Shown here in pieces: positions 31,888 through 40,486 of a stretch of DNA of 64,000 nucleotides. Made by a program: the position numbers and the translations under genes. The notes beneath the pieces are model-generated. The model did no database searches, was not told the DNA's origin, and worked only from the letters and a program-made list of their open reading frames with translations. How positions within the stretch are numbered: position 1 is the first letter of the stretch; the number at the start of each line of letters is the position of its first letter. Source of the DNA: Streptomyces fodineus (lineage in GTDB: Bacteria > Actinomycetota > Actinomycetes > Streptomycetales > Streptomycetaceae); the NCBI RefSeq assembly GCF_001735805.1, contig NZ_CP017248.1:7440001-7504000 (forward strand). The letters are read 5' to 3'.

Positions 31888-32121
31888 TCAGACGTGGTCG
31901 ACGATGCCCACCTGCCCGTCGGCCCGGGCGCAGTGGGCGCCGCAGTAGAACTTGCTGTCGGCCTCCACGCCCTGGCCGATGATCTGCACCCGGCAGTGCT
32001 CGCAGATGGGGGCCATGCGGTGGATCGCACACGAGAAGCAGTCGAACACATGTACCGAGCCCTGTGCGTGGACCTCGAAGGTCATCCCGTAGTCATTGCC
32101 GCAAACTTCGCATTTCGCCAT
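31888..32121 (-). CDS. Small cysteine-rich zinc-ribbon protein
   Basis: 77 residues beginning MAKCEVCGNDYGMTFEV. Cysteine pairs CEVC, CFSC and CEHC, plus a terminal YCGAHCARADG, give four to five CxxC-like knuckles and a histidine (SCAIHRM), which points to one or two structural zinc ions. Similar short Streptomyces proteins are annotated only as hypothetical or metallothionein-like. The ATG at 32121 is preferred to a longer frame because the CEVCG motif normally sits at the N-terminus. Its ribosome binding site is weak. Function unknown. Confidence 0.78.
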   Translation of the reverse strand: MAKCEVCGNDYGMTFEVHAQGSVHVFDCFSCAIHRMAPICEHCRVQIIGQGVEADSKFYCGAHCARADGQVGIVDHV

Positions 32122-32200
32122 GCGCCACAGGGTGAGCCGTCGCCGGGGCCGGGGCGAGCCGGTTCCGGGTGAGTCGTGTGACGACCACTCATTCGTACGA

Positions 32201-33199
32201 TCACCCGTCGGCCGGTTCGACATCGCGCAGCAGCTGCCCGAACGCGGCCTCGTCGACGACCGGCGTGCCGAACTGCCGCGCCTTGACCACCTTGGACGTG
32301 CCCGAATCGGGGTCGTTGGTCACCAGCAGGCTGGTCAGCCGGGAGATGCTGGACGCCACATGGAGACCGGCCTCGGTGGCCCGGTCCTCCAGCAGCTCGC
32401 GGTCGACGGAGGTGTCCCCGGAGAACGCCACCCGCATGCCCTGTTTGAGGCGTTTGCCGTCTTCGTAGCGGCCCGGGTTGGGATAGGGGCATGCGGGCTT
32501 TTTGCGGGAGGGCCGCCAACTGCTCGGCCGGTAGCCGCCATAGCCCCCGTATCCGCCGGACGACTGCCGGGGCACCGGACGGTCCGCCCACTCCGTCAGC
32601 GGCCGGCACTCCAGCAGCGGCAGCCGTACGCCGCCGGCCGCCGCGGCCCGCAGACTGGGCCGGAACGCCTCCGCCAGCACGCGCGCGTCGTCCAGCGCGT
32701 GGTGCGCCCGCTGCTGTACGACCCCGTAGTGCGCCGCCAGCGACTCCAGCTTGAAGTTGGGCAGCGGCAGCCCCAGCTCCTTCGACAGCGCGATGGTGCA
32801 CAGCCGCTGACGCACCGGCGCCTCGCGCTCCGCGCGCGCGTACTCCCGCGCGATCATCTGCCAGTCGAAGACGGCGTTGTGCGCGACCAGCACCCGGCCG
32901 TCCAGCCGGGCCGCGAACTCCTCGGCGATGTCCCCGAAGAGCGGGGCCCCTTCGAGTACCTCGCTCGTCAGGCCGTGTATCCACACGGGGCCCGGATCGC
33001 GCTCCGGGTTGACCAGCGTGTACCAGTGGTCCTCGACCTCACCGCGCTCGTCCAGCCGGTAGACGGCCGCCGAGATGATCCGGTCGTCCCGGGCCAGGCC
33101 GGTGGTCTCCACGTCAACGACCGCGTATCCCTTCGGATACGCGGCCGGCCACTGGGTGGGGGAGGACACTGCGGTCGCACGGTCTTCGAGCATGGTCAT
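32201..33199 (-). CDS. DEDD-family 3'-5' exonuclease with C-terminal BRCT domain
   Basis: 332 residues. The exonuclease domain shows VVDVETTGLARDD (ExoI, near residues 26-38), VLVAHNAVFDWQMI (ExoII, near 101-114) and QQRAHHALDDARVLAEAF (ExoIII, near 160-177), so all acidic metal ligands are present, as in DnaQ-type proofreading subunits. A Gly/Tyr- and Ser/Arg-rich spacer (GGYGGYGGYRPSSW) precedes a BRCT domain (MRVAFSGDTSVDRELLEDRA, SRLTSLLVTNDP, then a valine-rich end). The pairing suggests a DNA repair or polymerase accessory role. The start MTMLED at 33199 has two adjacent ATG choices. Confidence 0.87.
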   Translation of the reverse strand: MTMLEDRATAVSSPTQWPAAYPKGYAVVDVETTGLARDDRIISAAVYRLDERGEVEDHWYTLVNPERDPGPVWIHGLTSEVLEGAPLFGDIAEEFAARLDGRVLVAHNAVFDWQMIAREYARAEREAPVRQRLCTIALSKELGLPLPNFKLESLAAHYGVVQQRAHHALDDARVLAEAFRPSLRAAAAGGVRLPLLECRPLTEWADRPVPRQSSGGYGGYGGYRPSSWRPSRKKPACPYPNPGRYEDGKRLKQGMRVAFSGDTSVDRELLEDRATEAGLHVASSISRLTSLLVTNDPDSGTSKVVKARQFGTPVVDEAAFGQLLRDVEPADG

Positions 33200-33363
33200 T
33201 GAGGATAAGGGCCACGACTGACAGCCGTGACCTTCAGGTGGCGAGGCCCGCCGGTTTCCCGCCCGGTCGCTCGGCCTCCGCACATGTGTGCATGCCGTGC
33301 CGCCGGCCGCTAAGCGTCCCGGCGGCTGGACAGCACAGGCCGAGGGGTGTTGTCGCGTGCCTC

Positions 33364-34029
33364 TCAGCCGACCGGGCCGGATGCGCGGGCGGGCAGGGGT
33401 CTGCCGGCCGGCAGCAGCGCACGCACCAGCGCCCGTACCGCCGTCAGGAACAGCCGCTCGGTGTCCACCGGTCGGGCCAGCGCACGCGCCAGCGCGGGGT
33501 CGTCCCCGGCGGTCTCGGCGCTCCACAACTCCTCCTCGCCGGGACGCTGCACCGGGGCCCGCTCGCGATTGCGCTCCACCAGCACATGCCCGACGACCTG
33601 GAACTGCACCGCCCGGACGAACTCGGCGGCCCGCGCGCCGCGCAACCCCGCGGCGTGCGCCTCGCGCACCAGGACCCGCTGGGCGGGCAGGAACATCCGC
33701 TCGGTCAGCCCCCGCTCGTGCACCAGGGCCACCAGATGAGGATGGTCGCGCAGTTGCCGGCGCAGGTCGCGCGCGACACCGACCACGCGCTGCTCCGGCG
33801 TGCGTCCGGACGGGCGGATCTCGCCGAGCTCGGCCATGGTCCGCTCCACCAGGGCGTCGAGCAGCGCCTCACGCCCGCCGACATGCCAGTAGATCGACGT
33901 CACGGCGGTACCCAGCGCCGCGGCGAGGCCCCGCATCGTGAGCGCGTCAGGCCCGTGCCGCTTCACCAGAGCGGCAGCGGCGTCCAGCACCGCCTCCCGG
34001 GTCAGCGCACCCCTTGCCCCGCTCGTCAT
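33364..34029 (-). CDS. TetR family transcriptional regulator
   Basis: 221 residues. The N-terminal helix-turn-helix is clear: LTREAVLDAAAALVKRHGPD, then MRGLAAALGTAVTSIYWHVGGREALLDAL. The C-terminal ligand domain is of the TetR_C type with no recognisable ligand clue. It is divergent from the decarboxylase-like gene at 34147, and a perfect palindrome lies between them at 34081-34097, so it probably represses the four-gene operon and perhaps itself. The ATG at 34029 has GGGGGGA directly upstream. Confidence 0.88.
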   Translation of the reverse strand: MTSGARGALTREAVLDAAAALVKRHGPDALTMRGLAAALGTAVTSIYWHVGGREALLDALVERTMAELGEIRPSGRTPEQRVVGVARDLRRQLRDHPHLVALVHERGLTERMFLPAQRVLVREAHAAGLRGARAAEFVRAVQFQVVGHVLVERNRERAPVQRPGEEELWSAETAGDDPALARALARPVDTERLFLTAVRALVRALLPAGRPLPARASGPVG

Positions 34030-34080
34030 GATCCCCCCAACTCCCGTCCGTACGCGTGTCTTTACCCCGCACGGGGACTG

Positions 34081-34097
34081 CTGTAACTGTGTTACAG
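34081..34097. promoter_or_regulatory. Palindromic TetR-type operator
   Basis: CTGTAAC-TGT-GTTACAG, a perfect 7-bp inverted repeat with a 3-bp centre. It is 52 bases upstream of the TetR start codon and 50 bases upstream of the decarboxylase-like gene, in the middle of the divergent promoter region. Confidence 0.7.
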
Positions 34098-34146
34098 GTG
34101 ACGGTTCGTCAGGAACGGCATCGCCGGAAGAAGGGCGGTACGACGC

Positions 34147-34941
34147 ATGGGACGCGTACGGTACGGCGCACGGACCGAGCGGGAGATCGCCGCGACGCGC
34201 ACCGCGAGCGCGCGGCTCGCCGACATCTGGTCCACCGGGGTGGTGGCCGTCTGGGAGACCGACCCGGACGCGGTCGCCGCGGTGCTGCCGCCACCCCTGA
34301 AACCGACCGGCAGCCCGCTCGTGCGGGTGAACATCAGCACGGTCGACCTGCCCGGATACCCGCTCGGCGCGGGCTCGTTCGCCGTCGCCGCCGCGCATGG
34401 CACGGTCGAGGGCTGGTACCCGCTGGTCATGCCGATGACCCACGAGCGCGCCCTCACCGGCGGGCGCGAGGTCTTCGGCGAGCCCAAGAAACTCGGCGAG
34501 GTGACCGTGGAGCGCGACGGCCCCGCCGTCCGCGCGTCGCTGGCCCGGCACGGCATCGCGTTCGTCGAGGTGCGCGGCACGGTGAGCGGCGGGCTGCCGC
34601 TGCCGGAGCCGAGCCGCAAGACCGACTTCTACTTCAAGTTCCTCCCCGCCGTGGACGGCTCCGGCTTCGACACCGACCCGGTGCTGGTGCACTGCGTCCG
34701 CCACGAGAAGGTGCGCCGGCTGGAACGGATCGCCGGGGAGGTCGTCCTGCGCGAGTCGGCGTACGACCCCGTGGCCGACCTCCCGGTGCTGCGCCTGCTG
34801 GAGATCACCGTGGGCGAGAAGACCGGCGACCAGAGCGGCCGGGCCGTCGAACGGGTCGACGCCCAGGCCCTGTTGCCCTACGTCCACCAGCGCTACGACG
34901 ATCCGCTGCAACTCCACGACGCGCCGCCCCAGGGGAGCTGA
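34147..34941 (+). CDS. Acetoacetate decarboxylase family protein
   Basis: 264 residues of the ADC fold. The key segment EVFGEPKKLGEVTVERDG, near residues 115-132, contains the paired lysines whose second member forms the Schiff base in acetoacetate decarboxylase. Other landmarks are YPLVMPMTHERALTGG and FYFKFLPAVDGSGFD. Many members of this family are not true decarboxylases but act on other beta-keto acids or as aldolases/dehydratases. It is the first gene of the TetR-controlled operon, with the SDR gene starting six bases after its stop. Confidence 0.85.
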   Translation: MGRVRYGARTEREIAATRTASARLADIWSTGVVAVWETDPDAVAAVLPPPLKPTGSPLVRVNISTVDLPGYPLGAGSFAVAAAHGTVEGWYPLVMPMTHERALTGGREVFGEPKKLGEVTVERDGPAVRASLARHGIAFVEVRGTVSGGLPLPEPSRKTDFYFKFLPAVDGSGFDTDPVLVHCVRHEKVRRLERIAGEVVLRESAYDPVADLPVLRLLEITVGEKTGDQSGRAVERVDAQALLPYVHQRYDDPLQLHDAPPQGS

Positions 34942-34946
34942 GCCGC

Positions 34947-35831
34947 ATGGATCTCCAAGCCGGACAGGTCGCCGTCGTCACCGGCGCGGCGAGCGGGATC
35001 GGGCTCGCGATGGCCCGGCGGTTCGCCGCCGGGGGCCTGAAGGTGGTCCTCGCCGACGTGGAGCAGGACGCCCTGGACAAGGCCACGGCAAACCTGCGGG
35101 CCGAGGGCGCCGACGTGCACGCGCGCGTGGTCGACGTCGGCGAACGCGCCGAGGTCATGGAACTGGCCGAGGCGGTGTACGACACCTACGGCGCCGTGCA
35201 CGTGCTGTGCAACAACGCGGGCGTCGGCTCGGGCGCCGAGGGCCGGATGTGGGAGCACGACCCCAACGACTGGCGGTGGGCCTTCGCCGTCAATGTGTGG
35301 GGTGTCTTCCACGGCGTCCAGGCGTTCGTGCCCAGGATGATCAAGTCGGGTCAACCCGGTCATGTGGTCAATACATCCTCCGGCGACGGCGGCATCGCAC
35401 CGCTGCCGACCGCCTCCGTGTACGCGGTCACCAAGGCGGCCGTCGTCACCCTGACCGAGTCCCTGTACGCCCATCTGAAGGCCGAGCACGCGCGCGTGGG
35501 CGCCTCGGTGCTCTTCCCGGGCCCGCACATGCTGCGCACCGGCCTGTGGGAGTCGCACCGCAACCGTCCCGCCCGCTATGCCAAACAGCGCCCGCGCAGG
35601 ACCCCGTACCGCAGCCTCGGCCAGTGGGAGGCGGCGATGCGCGCGGCCGGCAAGGAGGTCCGCTTCACGCCCGTCGAGGAGGTCGCCGAGCTGGTCGTGG
35701 ACGGCATCCGCGCCGACCGCTTCTGGCTGCTGCCCCCGAGCGAGCACAGCGACGCCCAGATCCGCGCCCGGTCCCGCTCGATGCTGGACCGGGCGAACCC
35801 GTCGTACCTCGAAAGCTTCGTCCTGGACTGA
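34947..35831 (+). CDS. SDR family NAD(P)-dependent oxidoreductase
   Basis: 294-residue classical SDR: cofactor loop VVTGAASGIGLAMARR near residues 10-25, LADVEQDALD (acidic residue after strand 2, suggesting NAD), CNNAGVGSG, the catalytic serine in VVNTSSGDGG and catalytic VYAVTKAAV (Tyr-x3-Lys). The C-terminal 80 residues are longer than in minimal SDRs and rich in Arg. In this operon it would oxidise or reduce an intermediate that the two amidohydrolases or the decarboxylase act on. The start ATG at 34947 is six bases after the previous stop. Confidence 0.9.
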   Translation: MDLQAGQVAVVTGAASGIGLAMARRFAAGGLKVVLADVEQDALDKATANLRAEGADVHARVVDVGERAEVMELAEAVYDTYGAVHVLCNNAGVGSGAEGRMWEHDPNDWRWAFAVNVWGVFHGVQAFVPRMIKSGQPGHVVNTSSGDGGIAPLPTASVYAVTKAAVVTLTESLYAHLKAEHARVGASVLFPGPHMLRTGLWESHRNRPARYAKQRPRRTPYRSLGQWEAAMRAAGKEVRFTPVEEVAELVVDGIRADRFWLLPPSEHSDAQIRARSRSMLDRANPSYLESFVLD

Positions 35832-35853
35832 GAACCGAGAGAGGGGGACTGTG

Positions 35854-37137
35854 ATGACCGAACAGGACCCGTATCTGATCATCTCCTCCGACTGCCACGC
35901 CGGGCTGCCCACCGAGGAGTACCGGCCCTACCTGGAGTCCCGTTTCCACCGGGACTTCGACGACTTCCTCGCGGGCCAGGGCCGGCGCCGCGAGGAGATG
36001 ACCCGGCTCGGCATCCGCAACGAGGCCTTCGCCGACCGGTGGTTCCGCGACAACGAGGAAGGCCTGCGCGGCGGCTGGGACGCCGCACAGCGCCTGAAGG
36101 AGCTGGACGGGGACGGCGTGGCCGCCGAGGTGGTCTTCCCGGACGCCGACGCCGTCGACAGCCGCACCGCCGCCCCCTTCGGCGTGGGCCTCGGTCTCTC
36201 CGGCGACCACGACCCGGAACTGGGCATGGCGGGCGCGCGGGCGCACAACCGCTGGCTCGCGGACTTCGTCTCCGAACACCCCGAACGGCACTGCGGAGTC
36301 GCCCTGTTGCCCATCACCGGTGAGGTGTCCGAGGTCGTCGCCGAGGTCCACCGGGCCCGGGAGTCCGGCCTCGGCGCCCTGATGATCCCGGCCATGTGGG
36401 CGGGTAGGGAGCCGTACCACGACCGCCGTTACGACCCCGTGTGGGCCGCCGCCGCCGAGTGCGGCATGCCGGTGCTCACCCACTCCGGCGCCGCCCCGCG
36501 CGAGGAGTACGGCGACCATCTCGGCATCTTCGTGAGCGAGGTGACCTGGTGGCCGGCCCGGCCACTGTGGTTCCTGCTCTGGTCCGGCGTCTTCGAACGC
36601 CACCCCGGGCTGCGCTTCGGAGTCGCCGAGTCCGGCTGCTGGTGGCTGCCGAACCTGCTGTGGTTCATGGACCGCCTCTACCTCGGCGCGCACGGCGGCA
36701 AGAAGCTCTCCCCGTTCGAGGAGCTGAAACGCCCGCCGCACGAGTACCTGGACCGGCAGGTGTTCATCTGCGCCACCAACACCAAGCGGCGCGAACTGGC
36801 CCAGCGGTACGAGATCGGCGTCGACAACATCCTCTGGGGCAGCGACTTCCCGCATCCCGAGGGCACCTGGCCCGACACGCGCGCGTGGCTGCGCCGTACC
36901 TTCCACGACATCCCCGTCACCGAGACCCGCCGCATGCTCGGCCTCGCCGCCGCCGAGGTCTTCGGCTTCGACGTGGCCAGGCTCGCGCCGCTGGCCCGCC
37001 GCATCGGGCCGGCCCCGGCCGACCTCGGCCAGCCGGACGACCAGGCGGCCGTAGAGGCGTCCTGGGCGCGCTCGCGCGAGACGGGCCGGCACTGGCTGAC
37101 GGACCACGACTTCCCGGTGCTGGGGGTGAACCGATGA
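35854..37137 (+). CDS. Amidohydrolase family protein (ACMSD-like), first paralogue
   Basis: 427 residues of the amidohydrolase-2 class. The N-terminus has IISSDCHAGLPTEEYRPYLE, in which the usual His-x-His metal motif is reduced to Asp-Cys-His. Further metal or active-site motifs are VLTHSGAAP, HPGLRFGVAESGCWWLP and the late aspartate in WGSDFPHPEGTWPD. Relatives are decarboxylases or hydrolases of cyclic and aromatic acids. The next gene is a clear paralogue and overlaps its stop (ATGA). The start ATG at 35854 is preceded by GAGGGGGA. Confidence 0.87.
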   Translation: MTEQDPYLIISSDCHAGLPTEEYRPYLESRFHRDFDDFLAGQGRRREEMTRLGIRNEAFADRWFRDNEEGLRGGWDAAQRLKELDGDGVAAEVVFPDADAVDSRTAAPFGVGLGLSGDHDPELGMAGARAHNRWLADFVSEHPERHCGVALLPITGEVSEVVAEVHRARESGLGALMIPAMWAGREPYHDRRYDPVWAAAAECGMPVLTHSGAAPREEYGDHLGIFVSEVTWWPARPLWFLLWSGVFERHPGLRFGVAESGCWWLPNLLWFMDRLYLGAHGGKKLSPFEELKRPPHEYLDRQVFICATNTKRRELAQRYEIGVDNILWGSDFPHPEGTWPDTRAWLRRTFHDIPVTETRRMLGLAAAEVFGFDVARLAPLARRIGPAPADLGQPDDQAAVEASWARSRETGRHWLTDHDFPVLGVNR

Positions 37138-38390
37138 GCGACGGTTCCAAGGACGCACCGGTGAACGACGACCGCTACACGGTGATCTCCGCCGACTGCC
37201 ATGCCGGCGCCGACCTGCTGGACTACAGGCCGTACCTGGAGAAGCGGTACCACGACGACTTCGACGTCTGGGCCGCCACCTACGTCAACCCCCACGAGGA
37301 CCTGCTCGCCGACTCCGCCGACCGCAACTGGAACTCCGAGCGGCGCCTCGCGGAGCTGGAGGCGGACGGGATCGTCGCGGAGGTGATCTTCCCCAACACC
37401 ATCCCGCCGTTCTTCCCGTCCAGCTCGCTCATGACCCAGCCGAGCGGGCCCGAGGACTTCGCACGCCGCTGGGCCGGACTGCGCGCCCACAACCGCTGGC
37501 TCGCGGACTTCTGCGCGGCCGCGCCGGGCCGCCGGGCCGGTGTCTTCCAGATCCTGCTCGGCGACGTCGAGGAGGCCGTCAAGGAGATCCGGCGAGCCGC
37601 CTCGGCGGGCCTGAAGGGCGGCCTGATGCTGCCCGGCACCCCGCCCGGCTCCGGCCTGCCCGAGCTGTACTCACGGACGTACGACCCGATCTGGGCCACG
37701 TGCGCGGAACTCGGCGTCCCCGTCAACCACCACGCCGGCTCGGCCTCCCCGCCACTCGGCGAGGAACCGGCCGCCCGCGCGGTGTTCATGGTGGAGACGA
37801 CCTGGTTCTCCCACCGCGCCCTGTGGCACCTGGTGTTCGGCGGCGCCTTCCGGCGCCACCCCGGGCTGAAACTGGTCCTGACCGAACAGGGCTCCGGCTG
37901 GATCCCCGGGGTGCTCGGCATGCTGGACTACTACCACGGCCGCCTGGTCGCGGCGGCCGCGCAGGCCGGCACCGCCGAGGCCAGGTTCGGCACCGGCCTG
38001 GCCGCGGGCATGGGCGCCGCGCCCTCGCAGGTGTGGCGGGACAACTGCTTCGTCGGCGCCAGCTTCATGCGCCCGCACGAGGTGCCGCTGCGGGACCGCA
38101 TCGGCGTCGACAAGATCATGTGGGGCAGCGACTACCCGCACGACGAGGGCACCCACCCGTACACCCGAGAGGCCCTGCGGTTCGCCTACGCGGGCGTGCC
38201 GCGCGAGGAGCTCACGGCCATGCTCGGCGGCAACGCGGCCCGCGTCTACGGCTTCGACCTCGCCCTCCTCGACCCCATAGCGGCGAAGGCGGGGCCCAGG
38301 GTGGACGAGGTCGCCGAGCCCCTGCCGGAACCTCCGGCGGACGCGACCAGTCCGGTGTTCGCCCGGGGCGCGTCGCTTCGGGTGTGGTGA
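37134..38390 (+). CDS. Amidohydrolase family protein (ACMSD-like), second paralogue
   Basis: 418 residues, paralogous to the preceding protein: the N-terminus VISADCHAGADLLDYRPYLE lines up with its neighbour, as do NHHAGSASP (metal histidines), HPGLKLVLTEQGSGWIP and MWGSDYPHDEGTHPYT. Again the first metal motif is Asp-Cys-His. The tandem pair with an overlapping stop and start suggests either a hetero-oligomer or two successive related steps. It is the last gene of the operon, and a 227-base gap with no gene follows before the VIT protein. Confidence 0.87.
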   Translation: MSDGSKDAPVNDDRYTVISADCHAGADLLDYRPYLEKRYHDDFDVWAATYVNPHEDLLADSADRNWNSERRLAELEADGIVAEVIFPNTIPPFFPSSSLMTQPSGPEDFARRWAGLRAHNRWLADFCAAAPGRRAGVFQILLGDVEEAVKEIRRAASAGLKGGLMLPGTPPGSGLPELYSRTYDPIWATCAELGVPVNHHAGSASPPLGEEPAARAVFMVETTWFSHRALWHLVFGGAFRRHPGLKLVLTEQGSGWIPGVLGMLDYYHGRLVAAAAQAGTAEARFGTGLAAGMGAAPSQVWRDNCFVGASFMRPHEVPLRDRIGVDKIMWGSDYPHDEGTHPYTREALRFAYAGVPREELTAMLGGNAARVYGFDLALLDPIAAKAGPRVDEVAEPLPEPPADATSPVFARGASLRVW

Positions 38391-38617
38391 GTGCGGGCGG
38401 CTTCGGCCGGTGACCGCGGGCGCCGGCGACGCCAGGGGTGACGCCGGCCGGCGTGCATGGCGTCCGGGACCGGCGACGCCGTCCGGCGCTCATGGCGGCC
38501 CGTGTGTGCCGGTGCGGCCTGCCCGTGCCGGTGACACCCGCCGGTGGTGGTCGGAGCGTGGCCGGGGAGCGTCGGTGCGGCGTGGGTGAGTCCTGGGGTG
38601 CGATCCTCCCTGCTGTG

Positions 38618-39325
38618 ATGGAACCCACCCACGAAGAGGCCCACGGGGGCGCGCTCGGCTCGCGGCTGAACTGGCTGCGGGCCGCCGTGCTGGGCGCGAA
38701 CGACGGCATCGTCTCCACCGCGGGCATCGTCGTCGGCGTGGCCGGGGCGACCCAGAGCCGGTCCGCCCTGCTCACCGCCGGACTGGCCGGACTGCTGGCC
38801 GGGTCGATGTCCATGGCGGCCGGTGAGTACGTCTCCGTATCCACCCAGCGCGACTCCGAGATGGCCGCGCTGGCCGTGGAGCGACAGGAACTGCGGGAGC
38901 AGCCGGAGGCCGAACTGCGCGAGCTGACCACGCTGCTGGAGGAGCGCGGCCTGTCCCGCGAGGTGGCCGGGGAGGCCGCCGAACAGCTCACCGCGCGGGA
39001 CCCCCTCAAGGCGCACGCGCGCGTGGAGCTCGGTATCGACCCGGAGGAGCTGACCAACCCCTGGCACGCGGCCTGGGCGAGCTTCCTGGCCTTCACGGTG
39101 GGCGCGCTGCTGCCCCTGCTGGCCATCGTCCTGCCCCCGGCCGACTGGCGGCTGGGTGTGACCGTCGGCTCCGTCCTGGCCGCGCTCGTCCTCACCGGCT
39201 CGGCCAGCGCCCGGCTCGGCTCGGCGGACCCGAAACGGGCGGTGCTGCGCAACGCGGTGGGCGGGGCGCTGGCGATGGGGGTCACCTATGCGGCGGGCCG
39301 CCTGCTGGGCGCGGCGGGCGTCTGA
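38618..39325 (+). CDS. VIT family membrane protein (iron/manganese transporter-like)
   Basis: 235 residues. The VIT/CCC1 fold begins with LNWLRAAVLGANDGIVSTAGIVVGVAGA (two pieces: LNWLRAAVLGANDGIV, STAGIVVGVAGA), whose GANDG is diagnostic. Next comes LLAGSMSMAAGEYVSVSTQRD with the methionines and acidic residues of the metal path, a hydrophilic metal-binding helical insert rich in Glu (ERQELREQPEAELRELTTLLEE), and three further helices. It probably exports or stores iron or manganese. The ATG start at 38618 has a poor ribosome binding site. Confidence 0.9.
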   Translation: MEPTHEEAHGGALGSRLNWLRAAVLGANDGIVSTAGIVVGVAGATQSRSALLTAGLAGLLAGSMSMAAGEYVSVSTQRDSEMAALAVERQELREQPEAELRELTTLLEERGLSREVAGEAAEQLTARDPLKAHARVELGIDPEELTNPWHAAWASFLAFTVGALLPLLAIVLPPADWRLGVTVGSVLAALVLTGSASARLGSADPKRAVLRNAVGGALAMGVTYAAGRLLGAAGV

Positions 39326-39439
39326 AACGCGGGCCGGGGACCCTGGTCGCGCGGGCCGGGTCCGCGACGGCGTACCGTGAGGTGCGCTCGACCACCCCCT
39401 GAGCGCACCGCACCGCCCCGCACGAGAAGGACCCTCGCC

Positions 39440-40486
39440 ATGCGCGCCACCACCATCCACGCCCCGTACGACATGCGCGTGGAGGACGTCCCCGAGCCGG
39501 TGGTGCAGCTGCCCACCGACGCCGTCGTACGGGTGCTGCGCGCCTGCATCTGCGGCAGCGACCTGTGGGCCTACCGGGGGGAGGCGGCCCGGCAGCCGGG
39601 CCAGCGCATCGGGCACGAGTTCCTCGGGATCGTAGAGGAGACCGGCTCCGAGGTGGGCACGGTCAAGCGCGGTGACCTGGTGGTCGCGCCGTTCATGTGG
39701 TCCGACGGCGTCTGCGACTACTGCCGTGAGGGCCTGACGACGTCCTGCGAGCACGGGGGCTTCTGGGGCTCGGTGGGCTACGACGGCGGCCAGGGCGAGG
39801 CCGTGCGCGTGCCGTTCGCCGACGGCACCCTCGTCCGGCTGCCCAAGGAGGCTGCCTCCGACGACCATCTGCTGTCCGCCCTGCTGACCCTCTCCGACGT
39901 CCTCGGCACCGGCCACCACGCTGCCCTCGGCGCGGGCGCCCGCCCCGGCGCCACGGTCGCCGTGGTCGGCGACGGCGCGGTCGGCCTGTGCGCCGTCCTG
40001 GCCGCCAAGCGGCTCGGCGCCGAGCGGATCATCGCGCTCGGCCGGCACGAGGTCCGTACCGACATCGCGCGCCGCTTCGGCGCCACCGACGTCGTCGCCG
40101 AGCGCGGGGACGCGGCCGTGGAAGCCGTACGCGAACTCACCCGCGGCCAGGGCGCGCACGCCGTTGTCGAGGCCGTCGGTACCGAACAGTCCATGCGTAC
40201 GGCGGTCAACGTCACCCGGGACGGCGGCGCGATCGGTTTCGTCGGCGTGCCGCACGGCAGCGGCACCGGCCTCGACCTCGGCGTCATGTTCGACCGGAAC
40301 ATCGCCCTGCGCGGCGGTGTCGCCCCGGTCCGCGCCTACATCCCGGACCTGCTCCCGGACGTCCTGGACGGCACGATCGACCCGTCCCCGGTGTTCGACA
40401 TGACCGTCGGCATCGACGGCGTGCCCGAGGGCTACAAGGCGATGGACCAGCGCATCGCCCTGAAGGTGCTGGTCACCAACGACTAG
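39440..40486 (+). CDS. Zinc-dependent alcohol dehydrogenase (MDR family)
   Basis: 348 residues. The catalytic zinc site has CICGSDLWAYRG and GHEFLGIVEE. The structural-zinc lobe reads GVCDYCREGLTTSCEHGG, where only three of the four expected cysteines are present and the first appears to be Asp. The Rossmann loop is VAVVGDGAVGLCAVLAAKRLG. Related proteins oxidise small alcohols or glutathione adducts. The ATG at 39440 has AGAAGGA upstream, and a longer in-frame extension to 39377 lacks this. Its TAG stop overlaps the TAG stop of the convergent CopD-like gene. Confidence 0.9.
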   Translation: MRATTIHAPYDMRVEDVPEPVVQLPTDAVVRVLRACICGSDLWAYRGEAARQPGQRIGHEFLGIVEETGSEVGTVKRGDLVVAPFMWSDGVCDYCREGLTTSCEHGGFWGSVGYDGGQGEAVRVPFADGTLVRLPKEAASDDHLLSALLTLSDVLGTGHHAALGAGARPGATVAVVGDGAVGLCAVLAAKRLGAERIIALGRHEVRTDIARRFGATDVVAERGDAAVEAVRELTRGQGAHAVVEAVGTEQSMRTAVNVTRDGGAIGFVGVPHGSGTGLDLGVMFDRNIALRGGVAPVRAYIPDLLPDVLDGTIDPSPVFDMTVGIDGVPEGYKAMDQRIALKVLVTND

